Assembly: GCF_024599795.1 (NCBI RefSeq)
Contig: NZ_CP102246.1
Span: 1 to 64,000 of the forward strand
DNA length: 64,000 nt
Direction: 5' to 3'
DNA from: Enterobacter cloacae complex sp. R_G8
GTDB taxonomy: Bacteria; Pseudomonadota; Gammaproteobacteria; Enterobacterales; Enterobacteriaceae
Numbering within the stretch: position 1 is the first letter of the stretch; the number at the start of each line of letters is the position of its first letter. Below the pieces are notes generated by a model. It was given only the letters and a program-made list of their open reading frames with translations, did not search any database and was not told the origin of the DNA. Positions 19,760-29,486 of the stretch are shown here, piece after piece. Both the position numbers and the translations under genes were made by a program.

Positions 19760-20785
19760 TTAATCCCAGCTCAGAATAACTTTCCCTGATTGACCAGAAC
19801 GCATCGCATCAAAGCCTTTCTGGAAATCATCAATCGAGAAACGATGTGTAATAATCGGGGACAGATCCAGACCAGACTGAATTAATGCCGCCATCTTATA
19901 CCAGGTTTCGAACATTTCACGGCCATAGATGCCTTTAATGAACAGCCCCTTGAAGATCACTTTATTCCAGTCGATAGACATATCTGACGGCGGAATACCC
20001 AGCATCGCGATACGACCGCCGTGGTTCATGGTGTCAAGCATGGTACGGAACGCCGGTGGCGCACCGGACATCTCCAGTCCAACATCGAAGCCTTCAGTCA
20101 TGCCCAGCTCTTCCATCACGTCGGTCAGGCTCTCCTTAGAGACGTCCACCGCGCGGGTAACGCCCATTTTACGTGCCAGCGACAGACGGTATTCGTTCAC
20201 GTCGGTGATCACGACGTTACGCGCACCCACGTGCTTCGCCACCGCAGCGGCCATAATCCCGATAGGGCCCGCGCCGGAGACCAGCACATCTTCGCCAACC
20301 AGGTCGAAAGAGAGCGCTGTGTGTACCGCGTTGCCGAATGGATCAAAGATGGAGGCCAGATCGTCAGAGATATTGTCCGGGATTTTGAACGCGTTGAAAG
20401 CCGGGATCACCAGATATTCCGCGAAGCAGCCCGGACGATTCACACCTACGCCAATGGTATTACGGCACAGGTGCGTACGCCCACCGCGGCAGTTACGGCA
20501 GTGACCGCAGGTAATATGACCTTCACCCGAGACGCGGTCGCCAATTTTGAAACCTTTGACTTCCTGACCGATGCCCACCACTTCGCCGACATATTCATGG
20601 CCGACAACCATTGGTACCGGAATGGTTTTTTGCGACCACTGGTCCCAGTTGTAGATATGAACGTCAGTGCCGCAAATAGCGGTTTTACGAATTTTGATCA
20701 GCAGATCGTTATGACCGACTTCCGGCTCCGGCACGTCGGTCATCCAAATCCCTTCTTCCGCTTTCAGTTTGGATAACGCTTTCAT
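19760..20785 (-). CDS. tdh: L-threonine 3-dehydrogenase
   Basis: Zinc, NAD-dependent oxidation of threonine to 2-amino-3-ketobutyrate, which Kbl then splits to glycine and acetyl-CoA. The 341-residue protein has the catalytic zinc site C38 (ICGTDVHIY) with GHEYVG, the four-cysteine structural zinc loop [15 protein letters not shown], and the Rossmann motif [11 protein letters not shown]. The ATG at 20785 is preferred to a GTG one codon earlier because it gives the E. coli length. It follows kbl by 9 bp in the kbl-tdh operon. Confidence 0.97.
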   Translation of the reverse strand: MKALSKLKAEEGIWMTDVPEPEVGHNDLLIKIRKTAICGTDVHIYNWDQWSQKTIPVPMVVGHEYVGEVVGIGQEVKGFKIGDRVSGEGHITCGHCRNCRGGRTHLCRNTIGVGVNRPGCFAEYLVIPAFNAFKIPDNISDDLASIFDPFGNAVHTALSFDLVGEDVLVSGAGPIGIMAAAVAKHVGARNVVITDVNEYRLSLARKMGVTRAVDVSKESLTDVMEELGMTEGFDVGLEMSGAPPAFRTMLDTMNHGGRIAMLGIPPSDMSIDWNKVIFKGLFIKGIYGREMFETWYKMAALIQSGLDLSPIITHRFSIDDFQKGFDAMRSGQSGKVILSWD

Positions 20786-20794
20786 CACACGTCC

Positions 20795-21991
20795 TCAGGC
20801 AATTACGCCCAGCTGTTTGCCGATGCGGGTAAAGGCTTCCACCGCACGTTCAATTTGTTCAGGCGAATGCGCCGCAGACATCTGGGTGCGGATACGCGCC
20901 TGGCCTTTTGGTACGACCGGGAAGAAGAACCCGGTCACGTAAATGCCTTCTTTCTGCAGCTCACGGGCAAAGTTCTGCGCCACGACAGCATCACCCAGCA
21001 TCACCGGGATAATCGCGTGATCGGCACCGGCCAGGGTAAACCCTGCCGCGCTCATTTTCTCGCGGAACAGACGCGCGTTGGACCACAGGCGGTCGCGCAA
21101 CTCAGCGCCGGACTCCACCATCTCCAGCACTTTGATGGAAGCGGCAACAATCGCCGGTGCGAGGGAGTTGGAGAACAGGTACGGGCGGGATCGCTGGCGC
21201 AGCCACTCCACCACCTCTTTACGCGCAGCGGTATAGCCACCGGACGCACCGCCCAGTGCTTTGCCCAGCGTACCGGTGATGATATCCACGCGGCCCATCA
21301 CGTCGCAGTATTCATGTGAGCCACGACCGTTTTCACCCACAAAACCGACCGCGTGCGAGTCATCGACCATCACCAGCGCATCGTATTTATCCGCCAGGTC
21401 ACACACGCCCTTCAGGTTGGCGATCACGCCGTCCATAGAGAACACGCCGTCGGTGGCGATGAGCACATGGCGAGCCCCCGCTTCACGCGCCTCTTTCAGG
21501 CGTGCTTCCAGCTCAACCATGTCATTGTTGGCATAGCGGAAGCGCTTCGCTTTACACAGGCGCACACCATCAATGATGGAAGCGTGGTTCAGGGCATCGG
21601 AGATAATGGCATCTTCTGCGCCCAGCAGCGTCTCAAACAGACCGCCGTTGGCGTCGAAGCAGGAGGAGTACAGAATCGCGTCTTCCATCCCTAAGAAGTT
21701 CGCCAGCTTTTTCTCAAGCTGCTTGTGGCTGTCCTGTGTACCGCAGATAAAACGTACGGAGGCCATACCAAAACCGTGGGTGTCCATACCGCTTTTCGCC
21801 GCAGCAATCAGCTCAGGGTGATTCGCAAGACCTAAGTAGTTGTTCGCGCAAAAGTTGATCACATGGCTGCCATCGGCAACGGTGATGTCCGCCTGCTGAG
21901 CAGACGTGATAATACGCTCTTCTTTAAACAACCCTTCCGCACGCGCGGTCTCAAGGTCGCTGTTTAACTGTTTGTAAAAATCACCACGCAT
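20795..21991 (-). CDS. kbl: 2-amino-3-ketobutyrate coenzyme A ligase
   Basis: PLP enzyme of the alpha-oxoamine synthase family; cleaves 2-amino-3-ketobutyrate with CoA to glycine and acetyl-CoA. The 398-residue protein equals E. coli in length. Seen are [11 protein letters not shown] near residue 45, [16 protein letters not shown] with the cofactor-pairing aspartate, and the Schiff-base lysine in [14 protein letters not shown] (about residue 244). First gene of kbl-tdh; transcribed away from hldD, with a 215-bp divergent promoter region between them. Confidence 0.97.
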   Translation of the reverse strand: MRGDFYKQLNSDLETARAEGLFKEERIITSAQQADITVADGSHVINFCANNYLGLANHPELIAAAKSGMDTHGFGMASVRFICGTQDSHKQLEKKLANFLGMEDAILYSSCFDANGGLFETLLGAEDAIISDALNHASIIDGVRLCKAKRFRYANNDMVELEARLKEAREAGARHVLIATDGVFSMDGVIANLKGVCDLADKYDALVMVDDSHAVGFVGENGRGSHEYCDVMGRVDIITGTLGKALGGASGGYTAARKEVVEWLRQRSRPYLFSNSLAPAIVAASIKVLEMVESGAELRDRLWSNARLFREKMSAAGFTLAGADHAIIPVMLGDAVVAQNFARELQKEGIYVTGFFFPVVPKGQARIRTQMSAAHSPEQIERAVEAFTRIGKQLGVIA

Positions 21992-22206
21992 TGCAATTCT
22001 CCAGACTCGGCAAATTTCGGCACATATTACCCAAACCTATAGTTCATGACGAGATGACACATTATCTCTTCTCGTTTTTGCAGCATAAATCACGTGTACC
22101 CTTGCGCTATGTCGGTGAATGGCTGAAGGGCAGCCATACTAATGATATGATAGAACCATTAGCGTCCGGGATTGCCCCCGGACTCCACACTTCAAAGGTT
22201 ACAGTT

Positions 22207-23139
22207 ATGATCATCGTTACCGGCGGCGCGGGCTTTATCGGCAGCAATATTGTTAAGGCTCTCAATGACAAAGGCATCACCGACATCCTGGTGGTTGACA
22301 ACCTGAAAGACGGCACCAAGTTCGTCAACCTGGTGGATCTGAACATCGCGGACTACATGGATAAAGAAGACTTCCTTATCCAGATTATGGCAGGTGAAGA
22401 GTTCGGCGAGATCGAAGCCATCTTCCACGAAGGGGCATGCTCTTCCACCACCGAGTGGGACGGCAAGTACATGATGGACAACAACTATCAGTACTCTAAA
22501 GAGCTGCTTCACTACTGTCTGGAGCGTGAAATTCCGTTCCTGTATGCCTCTTCGGCGGCCACCTACGGCGGACGTACCTCTGATTTCATTGAATCCCGCG
22601 AATATGAGCAGCCGTTGAACGTTTACGGTTACTCCAAGTTCCTTTTCGACGAGTATGTGCGTCAGGTGTTGCCAGAAGCGAACTCCCAGATTGTCGGCTT
22701 CCGTTATTTTAACGTCTACGGACCGCGCGAAGGCCACAAAGGCAGCATGGCGAGCGTGGCGTTCCATCTGAACACCCAGTTGAATAACGGCGAAAGTCCA
22801 AAACTGTTCGAAGGCAGCGACGGCTTTAAGCGTGACTTCGTCTACGTAGGCGACGTTGCCGCCGTGAACCTGTGGTTCTGGGAAAATGGGGTATCCGGTA
22901 TTTTCAACCTTGGTACTGGCCGCGCGGAATCCTTCCAGGCCGTGGCTGACGCAACCCTGGCGTATCACAAGAAAGGCAGCATTGAGTACATTCCTTTCCC
23001 GGACAAGCTGAAAGGCCGCTACCAGGCATTCACCCAGGCCGATCTGACTAACCTGCGCGCAGCGGGTTATGACAAGCCGTTCAAGACCGTTGCCGAAGGC
23101 GTAACGGAATATATGGCCTGGCTGAACCGCGACGCGTAA
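22207..23139 (+). CDS. hldD: ADP-L-glycero-D-manno-heptose-6-epimerase
   Basis: Epimerises ADP-D,D-heptose to ADP-L,D-heptose, the donor for the inner LPS core. The ATG at 22207 gives 310 residues as in E. coli; the longer open frame upstream crosses the promoter region. It is an extended short-chain dehydrogenase: [12 protein letters not shown] at residues 5-16, the YxxxK pair in [13 protein letters not shown] (Y140, K144), and [11 protein letters not shown]. It leads the hldD-waaF-waaC operon, with two bases between its stop and waaF. Confidence 0.97.
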   Translation: MIIVTGGAGFIGSNIVKALNDKGITDILVVDNLKDGTKFVNLVDLNIADYMDKEDFLIQIMAGEEFGEIEAIFHEGACSSTTEWDGKYMMDNNYQYSKELLHYCLEREIPFLYASSAATYGGRTSDFIESREYEQPLNVYGYSKFLFDEYVRQVLPEANSQIVGFRYFNVYGPREGHKGSMASVAFHLNTQLNNGESPKLFEGSDGFKRDFVYVGDVAAVNLWFWENGVSGIFNLGTGRAESFQAVADATLAYHKKGSIEYIPFPDKLKGRYQAFTQADLTNLRAAGYDKPFKTVAEGVTEYMAWLNRDA

Positions 23140-23141
23140 GT

Positions 23142-24188
23142 ATGAGAATTCTGGTGATCGGCCCGTCATGGGTGGGCGACATGATGATGTCGCAAAGTCT
23201 CTATCGCACGCTCAAGGCGCGTTATCCCCAGGCGATAATCGACGTGATGGCACCCGCATGGTGCCGTCCGTTGTTGTCGCGTATGCCCGAAGTGAATGAG
23301 GCCATCCCGATGCCGCTCGGCCACGGGGCACTGGAAATTGGCGAACGTCGTAAACTCGGCCACAGTCTGCGCGAGAAGCGTTATGACCGCGCTTACGTGT
23401 TACCCAACTCGTTTAAATCCGCGCTTGTGCCCTTCTTCGCCGGCGTACCACACCGTACCGGCTGGCGCGGTGAGATGCGCTACGGTCTGCTGAATGACGC
23501 ACGCGTGCTGGATAAAGAGGCCTGGCCATTAATGGTGGAGCGCTATGTGGCGCTGGCCTACGACAAAGGCGTAATGCGCAGCGCAAAAGACCTGCCGCAA
23601 CCGCTGCTATGGCCACAGCTACAGGTCAGCGAGGGTGAAAAATCCCAGACCTGTAACGCGTTTGGCCTTTCCTCTGAACGTCCGATGATTGGCTTTTGCC
23701 CAGGTGCCGAATTCGGCCCGGCAAAACGCTGGCCGCACTATCACTACGCCGAACTGGCAAAACAGCTGATTGATGAAGGCTACCAGGTCGTCCTGTTCGG
23801 CTCGGCAAAAGACCATGAGGCAGGGAACGAAATCCTCGCTGCCCTCAGCACAGAACAGCAGGCCTGGTGCCGCAACCTGGCCGGGGAAACCCAGCTTGAG
23901 CAGGCGGTTATCCTGCTTGCTGCCTGCAAAGCCGTAGTCACCAACGACTCCGGGCTGATGCACGTCGCCGCCGCACTCAACCGCCCTCTGGTTGCGTTGT
24001 ACGGTCCAAGTAGCCCGGACTTCACGCCGCCGCTCTCAAATAAAGCGCGCGTGATTCGTCTGATCACGGGTTACCATAAGGTGCGTAAAGGCGATGCCGC
24101 GGAAGGGTATCACCAGAGCCTGATCGATATCACGCCGCAGCGCGTTCTCGAAGAACTCAACGAACTGCTGCTGAGCGAAGAAGGATAA
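23142..24188 (+). CDS. waaF: LPS heptosyltransferase II (WaaF)
   Basis: GT9 enzyme adding the second L,D-heptose to the inner core at the cytosolic membrane face. The 348-residue product starts MRILVIGPSWVGDMMMSQSLYR and has the C-terminal donor-site motifs GFCPGAEFGPAKRWP and VTNDSGLMHVAAAL followed by ALYGPSSPDFTPPL. Length matches the family (348). It starts 2 bp after hldD and ends 3 bp before waaC, so the three are co-transcribed. Confidence 0.97.
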   Translation: MRILVIGPSWVGDMMMSQSLYRTLKARYPQAIIDVMAPAWCRPLLSRMPEVNEAIPMPLGHGALEIGERRKLGHSLREKRYDRAYVLPNSFKSALVPFFAGVPHRTGWRGEMRYGLLNDARVLDKEAWPLMVERYVALAYDKGVMRSAKDLPQPLLWPQLQVSEGEKSQTCNAFGLSSERPMIGFCPGAEFGPAKRWPHYHYAELAKQLIDEGYQVVLFGSAKDHEAGNEILAALSTEQQAWCRNLAGETQLEQAVILLAACKAVVTNDSGLMHVAAALNRPLVALYGPSSPDFTPPLSNKARVIRLITGYHKVRKGDAAEGYHQSLIDITPQRVLEELNELLLSEEG

Positions 24189-24191
24189 CGA

Positions 24192-25175
24192 ATGCGGGTA
24201 TTGATCGTTAAAACCTCTTCGATGGGTGATGTGCTGCATACGCTTCCGTCGCTGACGGACGCTATGCGGGCCATTCCAGGCATTCGTTTTGACTGGGTGG
24301 TGGAAGAGGGCTTCGCGCAGATCCCTACCTGGCATGAAGCAGTCGACCGCGTGATCCCGGTGGCCATCCGCCGCTGGCGTAAAGCGTGGTTTTCCACACC
24401 GATTAAAGCCGAGCGCAAAGCCTTCCGCGATGCGGTGCAGGCGCAGCGTTACGATGCGATCATTGATGCGCAGGGGCTGGTCAAAAGCGCCGCGCTGGTG
24501 ACGCGCCTGGCACACGGCGTTAAGCACGGCATGGACTGGCAAACCGCCCGCGAACCGCTGGCCAGCCTGTTCTATAATCGTCGACACCATATTGCAAAAC
24601 AGCAGCACGCGGTGGAACGCACCCGCGAGCTGTTCGCAAAAAGCCTCGGTTATGCAAAGCCGGAAACCCAGGGTGATTACGCAATTTCGCAGCATTTTCT
24701 GCGCGATGCAGATACATCTGCACAGCCCTGGCTGGTCTTCCTGCATGCCACAACGCGTGATGATAAGCACTGGCCGGAAACGCACTGGCGAAGGCTCATT
24801 GAACTAATGCAACCTTGCGGCATCCATATTAAACTGCCGTGGGGCGCTGAACATGAGCGGCAGCGTGCAGAACGCCTGGCCGCTGGTTTTTCGCACGTAG
24901 AGGTTTTACCTAAACTCACGCTGGCGCAAGTGGCTGCTGAGCTGGCCGGAGCTAAAGCCGTTGTTTCCGTTGATACGGGTTTAAGTCATCTAACCGCGGC
25001 GCTGGATCGTCCAAACATCACGATTTTTGGTCCGACCGATCCTGGTTTGATTGGGGGTTACGGTAAAAACCAGCATCAAATGGTCAGCCCGACTCAGCAA
25101 ACGAAGGACATTAGCGCAGATGCTATTTTTTCATTTTTACAGGGCAGCCACTGGCTTTCCGACAGGGATATCTAA
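24192..25175 (+). CDS. waaC: LPS heptosyltransferase I (WaaC)
   Basis: GT9 enzyme adding the first heptose to Kdo2-lipid A. 327 residues beginning MRVLIVKTSSMGDVLHTLPSLTDA, with the catalytic aspartate in the KTSSMGDVLH loop (D13) and the donor-binding segment SVDTGLSHLTAALDRPNITIFGPTDP. Slightly longer than the E. coli protein (about 319). It starts 3 bp after the waaF stop. The next gene begins 3 bp downstream, extending the operon into strain-variable core genes. Confidence 0.96.
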   Translation: MRVLIVKTSSMGDVLHTLPSLTDAMRAIPGIRFDWVVEEGFAQIPTWHEAVDRVIPVAIRRWRKAWFSTPIKAERKAFRDAVQAQRYDAIIDAQGLVKSAALVTRLAHGVKHGMDWQTAREPLASLFYNRRHHIAKQQHAVERTRELFAKSLGYAKPETQGDYAISQHFLRDADTSAQPWLVFLHATTRDDKHWPETHWRRLIELMQPCGIHIKLPWGAEHERQRAERLAAGFSHVEVLPKLTLAQVAAELAGAKAVVSVDTGLSHLTAALDRPNITIFGPTDPGLIGGYGKNQHQMVSPTQQTKDISADAIFSFLQGSHWLSDRDI

Positions 25176-25178
25176 CGC

Positions 25179-26288
25179 ATGAGTTACGTATTTCTGCTGA
25201 TTTTACTCCTTCCGGTAAAGCTTATCCGGAAGCTGTTTCGCAAAGACACAGGTAAGAACCTGGTCATTCAGACAGCCAAAATCGGTGATTTTGTTAATGC
25301 TACGCCTCTTCTGGCATACCTGCAAAAAAGCGATGTGCTCATCAGTCGCAGCGTGGGTGCGCTGGCAAAGCATGACGAAACGATTGAAGAGATTTTTTTT
25401 ATCGAGCAGCATAAGCGTAGCCTGTGGCGTAAGCTTAGCTTTGCCTGCCGAATCATGAACCGCTACGACAATGTCTATCTTCTGCAACCCAACAGCGTAA
25501 ATCTCTTTTTTGCCGCCGTCTGTAATGCCAAAAACAAACAATTTTTAAGCGTTTACACCCGCAGATGGTATCACGGGATTTTCTATCTCACCGCCGACGG
25601 TACCGTTGAGCACGGCAAAAAAACGCTATCAGTGACCAATTACCTGAAGCTAGCCGACCGTTCGTTGACGTGGCAGGACTCTCCCAAGCACGCCACAAAG
25701 CCGCTGTTCAAACCAGCGACCTACCCGGCAATTCTCGACAAACCTGATGTGATCCGCATCGGCATCAGCATTGCCGCAGGTAATAAAGCCAAAACGGTGC
25801 CGCCGGTCATCTGGAAGCGAATTATTGACCGTCTCGCCGACCTCCCCTGCGAGTTTTATGTGTTTGGCGCCCCTGATGAACAGTCATGGCTGGACGATAT
25901 CACCCGCGCTTACGGTGACATTCCCAATTTAGTGAATCTCATCGGCAAAATCTCTCTTGAAGAGCTTCCGTGGGCAATTTCGAAAATGGATTGTTATATC
26001 GCGTCTGATTCCGGCAATATCTATATCGCTGATGCAGTCAGTGTACCAGTGGTATTGCTGTTTGGCCCCTGCTGCCACTATGAACAACGTCCACTTGGAA
26101 ATGTGATGCTGATTGGTAATGATGAGAACATATGCTCTTATGTCTTTGAAACACGTTATTATTTCTCACAGGATCGGGAAGAACTCTTCGCTGTAACAGA
26201 CGAATCACTTCACAAACTTAAACATTTCATTTGCGCGTTACCAAAAGCCACCGCAACCACATATATCTTTGATGCCCAGGGAAACTAA
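25179..26288 (+). CDS. GT9-family heptosyltransferase-like protein
   Basis: 369 residues. A hydrophobic or amphipathic N-terminus (LLILLLPVKLIRKLF) precedes a GT9 fold: NLVIQTAKIGDFVNATPLLAYL corresponds to the start of WaaC/WaaF, and YIASDSGNIYIADAVSVPVVLLFGPC to their donor site (usual form DSG/TxxxHxAxA; here the His is replaced). The substituted C-terminal motif suggests a different donor. It starts 3 bp after waaC, in the place where waaL often lies in related core clusters. A core-sugar transferase is the best guess; sugar unknown. Confidence 0.7.
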   Translation: MSYVFLLILLLPVKLIRKLFRKDTGKNLVIQTAKIGDFVNATPLLAYLQKSDVLISRSVGALAKHDETIEEIFFIEQHKRSLWRKLSFACRIMNRYDNVYLLQPNSVNLFFAAVCNAKNKQFLSVYTRRWYHGIFYLTADGTVEHGKKTLSVTNYLKLADRSLTWQDSPKHATKPLFKPATYPAILDKPDVIRIGISIAAGNKAKTVPPVIWKRIIDRLADLPCEFYVFGAPDEQSWLDDITRAYGDIPNLVNLIGKISLEELPWAISKMDCYIASDSGNIYIADAVSVPVVLLFGPCCHYEQRPLGNVMLIGNDENICSYVFETRYYFSQDREELFAVTDESLHKLKHFICALPKATATTYIFDAQGN

Positions 26289-26294
26289 TTTTTT

Positions 26295-27203
26295 ATGGCT
26301 TTTCTAAGCATCATAATTGCCGCGCATAACGCCGAAGATACGCTTCACGCAACATTAGAAAGCCTGGACAGTGCCATTGCTGGTGCGAGTGGTGATGTTG
26401 AGGTCATTATCTTTAATGATAGTTCTGATGATTCCACACAGGAAATTATTGAGAAGTGGTTGCCAACATTTCCAAATGCGCACTCCCGTTACGTTGAGTT
26501 CCGTAACATAGGTCTTGTTCGAAACAGCGCATTCTCGCTGGCGTCAGGGGACTACATTACGATGCTCGACAGTGATGACCGATTGAAACCGGGTAGCATC
26601 AGGGACGCCGTAGCGTTCCTCAAAACAGAGCGTCCTGATATGCTGCTGACGCGTCTGCTGGAAATTCGCGATATCAAAAAAATCACCGCCGACTGGCAAG
26701 GATTCTCTCCTGTTGCGTTGTCGCAACAGGAGGCTATAAAACGTTTCCTGCAGCATAAAGATTTTCAGGCACATCTCATCGGTCAATTCATTCATCGTAA
26801 GCTGTACGAAAGTAACCCGATCCCTTCGATTGTATGTTATGAGGATTTCGCGGTATTCCCTGGCATGCTGATGCAGTCGAATAAAATAGTCTATCAGCGT
26901 CACGGGCACTATTATTACATCAAGCGTAGCGGCAGTTTGTCGAGCAATCTCGACGCCAGTAAAATCAAGACGCTTGTTGAATGCACATTGCAGATGGAAA
27001 AAACGTTTCCTCTATCATTTCAACATCTCGTTAATTGTCATTGGTTTGATATTTACAGTAATCACCGGCAACATCTGACCGACCAGCATTCCCAGCTTGT
27101 TAAACAACGGGTAAAAGCACTTTATTCTCTCTCATTTTTCTTATCCAGCGATGTTCGCTTCAGCTATAAAAAAAGGGTTATTGAGGCATTATGGAAAAAA
27201 TAA
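26295..27203 (+). CDS. Glycosyltransferase family 2
   Basis: 302-residue GT-A glycosyltransferase. Motifs: LSIIIAAHNAEDTLHATLESL at the N-terminus, EVIIFNDSSDDST near residue 40, NIGLVRNSAFSLASGDYITMLDSDDRL with the metal-binding DSDD near residue 95, and a basic C-terminus. It follows the GT9-like gene by 6 bp in the same operon. It lacks membrane segments. Likely adds an outer-core sugar; specificity not readable. Its last codons overlap a short ORF that may be a gene remnant. Confidence 0.8.
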   Translation: MAFLSIIIAAHNAEDTLHATLESLDSAIAGASGDVEVIIFNDSSDDSTQEIIEKWLPTFPNAHSRYVEFRNIGLVRNSAFSLASGDYITMLDSDDRLKPGSIRDAVAFLKTERPDMLLTRLLEIRDIKKITADWQGFSPVALSQQEAIKRFLQHKDFQAHLIGQFIHRKLYESNPIPSIVCYEDFAVFPGMLMQSNKIVYQRHGHYYYIKRSGSLSSNLDASKIKTLVECTLQMEKTFPLSFQHLVNCHWFDIYSNHRQHLTDQHSQLVKQRVKALYSLSFFLSSDVRFSYKKRVIEALWKK

Positions 27204-27287
27204 AACTGCGACTCTATCAAGTGACGCTAATTTTGAGCCTTATTTCGTTGTCCTCGACATTACTTATTGCTGGCAACAGCGTTAATG
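27191..27287 (+). pseudogene. Possible remnant of a membrane gene (waaL position)
   Basis: An ATG overlapping the last codons of the preceding glycosyltransferase opens a frame whose first 30 residues form a clean membrane-helix start (KLRLYQVTLILSLISLSSTL). It then runs into a terminator hairpin and, in the same frame, into the opposite-strand deacetylase gene. In related core clusters this neighbourhood holds the multi-membrane O-antigen ligase waaL, and no such gene is present in this window. It may be the 5' stump of a deleted waaL; chance translation is also possible. Confidence 0.3.
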
Positions 27288-27317
27288 ATAATGCCCGCGA
27301 TGCGGGCATTATTTTTT
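27288..27317 (+). terminator. Rho-independent terminator of the hldD operon
   Basis: ATAATGCCCGC and GCGGGCATTAT form an 11-bp stem with loop GAT, followed on the plus strand by TTTTT. It ends the plus-strand hldD-waaFC-GT9-GT2 unit and overlaps the 3' end of the convergent deacetylase-like gene. Confidence 0.9.
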
Positions 27318-28265
27318 CTTGTATTGATAAAATTCCGCCAACGTCATCCCTACCGTCTTGTCGGATAACCAGCTAAAGAGCACTTCCAGATCCTGATACA
27401 ACCCTTCAATCGCCGCCTCATCTTTAAACGTAGGACTTCCACCCGGCATAAATTCCGAGGAATGCAGCATAAACTCCACGTAGTCATGTCCCTGAGACAG
27501 GCATTGCTGTGCGACCTGAATCATCTGCGACGCATTACCACCGGACGGTCTCAACCAGTTTACGGACGGTGAACGATATTTACCGCGCAGGCGATCGTAG
27601 CCCTGTTTGACGGTGTTCAACCAGGCCGGATGCTTATACTGGATGCTCATCGGCACTTCGAGTAAGGGGCTATTGCCCGCTCGTGAGATATCGTCTGTAT
27701 CAATAAAGTAGGCATGGTCTGGAAAGTGCTGATAATTGGTTCCGCCATTCCCCTGCGGGGCGCCTTTCGCGTTGCGCCAGTTCACGCGCGGTGTAACAGA
27801 GCAATCAACCTGGTAGCCCAGTTCAATCAGCAGTCTGGCGTAACGGCTATCAAATGCCCAGCGCCCGGCGCGATGGCTTAACATTTTGGTCTGGAAGGTC
27901 TCTTCCAGCAGACGGGTCATGAACAACACTTTCTCGCGCATCACCTCATCTGAAAATTCAATCAAATACGGCTGCCAGCGCCAGTCATCTCCCGTGAGAT
28001 CGTGTTCAGGAGGGCTATTCCAGGCATGAAGGTGCATCCCGACTTCACCCTGACCGCGGGCGATCACGTCTCTGGCGAACTCAATGAAAACGGGCTCAAT
28101 GGCCATCTCATAATTTGTCAGCCATACGGGTTTAAAACCGAAACGCTCACAAAGCGTCTGGAACCGCGCCAGATAGCGCGCATTCTCTGTTTTAATGACG
28201 CGGTGATTTTGCCAGAGATTATCGCCTTCAGTATCAATCGTGATGATAAACGCTGGTTTTTTCAT
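27309..28265 (-). CDS. Polysaccharide deacetylase-like protein (WabN-like)
   Basis: 318-residue NodB-type deacetylase-like protein. The ATG at 28265 gives MKKPAFIITIDTEGDNLWQN, with the metal-site aspartates in TIDTEGD; later MHLHAWNSPP and SHRAGRWAFD hold conserved His and Arg residues, and EFMLHSSEFMPGG closes the site. Klebsiella core clusters contain WabN, which deacetylates GlcNAc in the core so that glucosamine remains, and this gene sits in the same neighbourhood. It is the only minus-strand gene in the core block. Assignment to WabN is by memory of the family and context. Confidence 0.7.
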   Translation of the reverse strand: MKKPAFIITIDTEGDNLWQNHRVIKTENARYLARFQTLCERFGFKPVWLTNYEMAIEPVFIEFARDVIARGQGEVGMHLHAWNSPPEHDLTGDDWRWQPYLIEFSDEVMREKVLFMTRLLEETFQTKMLSHRAGRWAFDSRYARLLIELGYQVDCSVTPRVNWRNAKGAPQGNGGTNYQHFPDHAYFIDTDDISRAGNSPLLEVPMSIQYKHPAWLNTVKQGYDRLRGKYRSPSVNWLRPSGGNASQMIQVAQQCLSQGHDYVEFMLHSSEFMPGGSPTFKDEAAIEGLYQDLEVLFSWLSDKTVGMTLAEFYQYKKK

Positions 28266-28415
28266 AATGAGTCCGCAAGACAGGAAAGTTAGCGCTATGT
28301 TACGCACTCTCCGAAGCATGAGTAAACCCTTCCAGGGAATTTCCTGAGATTATGGAGAAAGAGTGCAAGTCGCTATCAGGTCTATTAGAATTGCCAACAG
28401 TACAACGCCAATAAG

Positions 28416-29486
28416 ATGATGATGAATAACTTACCTGACACGCCTGATTTGCGCATTTTACTTATCAAACTCCGCCATCATGGCGACATGTTGCTGACCA
28501 CTCCCGTCATTGATTCGTTACGTCAAAAATGGCCGCAGGCACAGATTGATGTGCTGTTGTATGAAGAAACCCGCGATATGCTCGCCGCACACCCGGCGAT
28601 CGGTACCGTTTACGGAATCGACCGTAAATGGAAGCAGCTGGGCACGCTGAAACATCTGCAAAAAGAGTGGCAGTTGCTCTGTTCGTTAAGGAAACAACAT
28701 TATCACCTGGTGATTAATCTTGCCGATCAGTGGCGCAGCGCTATCGTTACCCGTTTCACCGGCGCACCGGTACGAATCGGGTTCGCTTTTAACAAACGCA
28801 ACAATGCATTCTGGCGGTTTTGCCATAGCGATTTGGTCTCTGTGGCCGGGCACAACGCGCTGCATACTGTCGAACAGAACCTCTCTATTTTGTCGCCATT
28901 ACCGGTCACCGCTCAACCTGCCGTGACCATGGCCTACCGTGCTGAAGACTGGCACGCGGCTCACCAAAAGCTGATGCAAAACGGTGTGGGAGACAACTAC
29001 ATCGTGATTCAGCCTACGTCGCGCTGGTTCTTTAAATGCTGGGACGAAGGCAAAATGGCGCAAACCATCACAGCGCTGCGGCAGGATGGTCACACTGTCG
29101 TCCTCACCGCCGGGCCGGATAAAAAAGAGCTGGCGATGATCGATCGCATTCTCGCCGCCTCGCCAGCGACGGGAGTCGTCTCGCTGGCAGGGCAGCTCAC
29201 GTTGCGTCAACTGGGTTCGCTTATCGATCATGCGTCTCTGTTCATTGGCGTTGACTCCGTTCCGATGCATATGGCCGCTGCGCTTCAGACCCCCTGTGTG
29301 GCATTGTTTGGCCCATCAAAACTCACTTTCTGGTCACCCTGGCAGGTTAATGGGGAAGTCATCTGGGCAGGTGATTACGGCCCACTACCCGATCCAGACG
29401 CCATTGATACCAAAACAAAAGAACGCTATCTCGACGCCATTCCCGTTGATGCTGTCGTCTCCGCCGCAAGGAGATATCTGTCATGA
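28416..29486 (+). CDS. waaQ: LPS heptosyltransferase III (WaaQ)
   Basis: GT9 enzyme adding the branch heptose to HepII of the inner core. 356 residues starting with three Met codons, then RILLIKLRHHGDMLLTTPVIDSL with the catalytic Asp in the HHGD loop. The donor segment is SLFIGVDSVPMHMAAAL then CVALFGPS, and the WaaQ-typical IQPTSRWFFKCW is present near residue 205. It begins a second plus-strand core operon; its stop overlaps the next ATG. Any of the three ATGs could be used. Confidence 0.92.
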   Translation: MMMNNLPDTPDLRILLIKLRHHGDMLLTTPVIDSLRQKWPQAQIDVLLYEETRDMLAAHPAIGTVYGIDRKWKQLGTLKHLQKEWQLLCSLRKQHYHLVINLADQWRSAIVTRFTGAPVRIGFAFNKRNNAFWRFCHSDLVSVAGHNALHTVEQNLSILSPLPVTAQPAVTMAYRAEDWHAAHQKLMQNGVGDNYIVIQPTSRWFFKCWDEGKMAQTITALRQDGHTVVLTAGPDKKELAMIDRILAASPATGVVSLAGQLTLRQLGSLIDHASLFIGVDSVPMHMAAALQTPCVALFGPSKLTFWSPWQVNGEVIWAGDYGPLPDPDAIDTKTKERYLDAIPVDAVVSAARRYLS

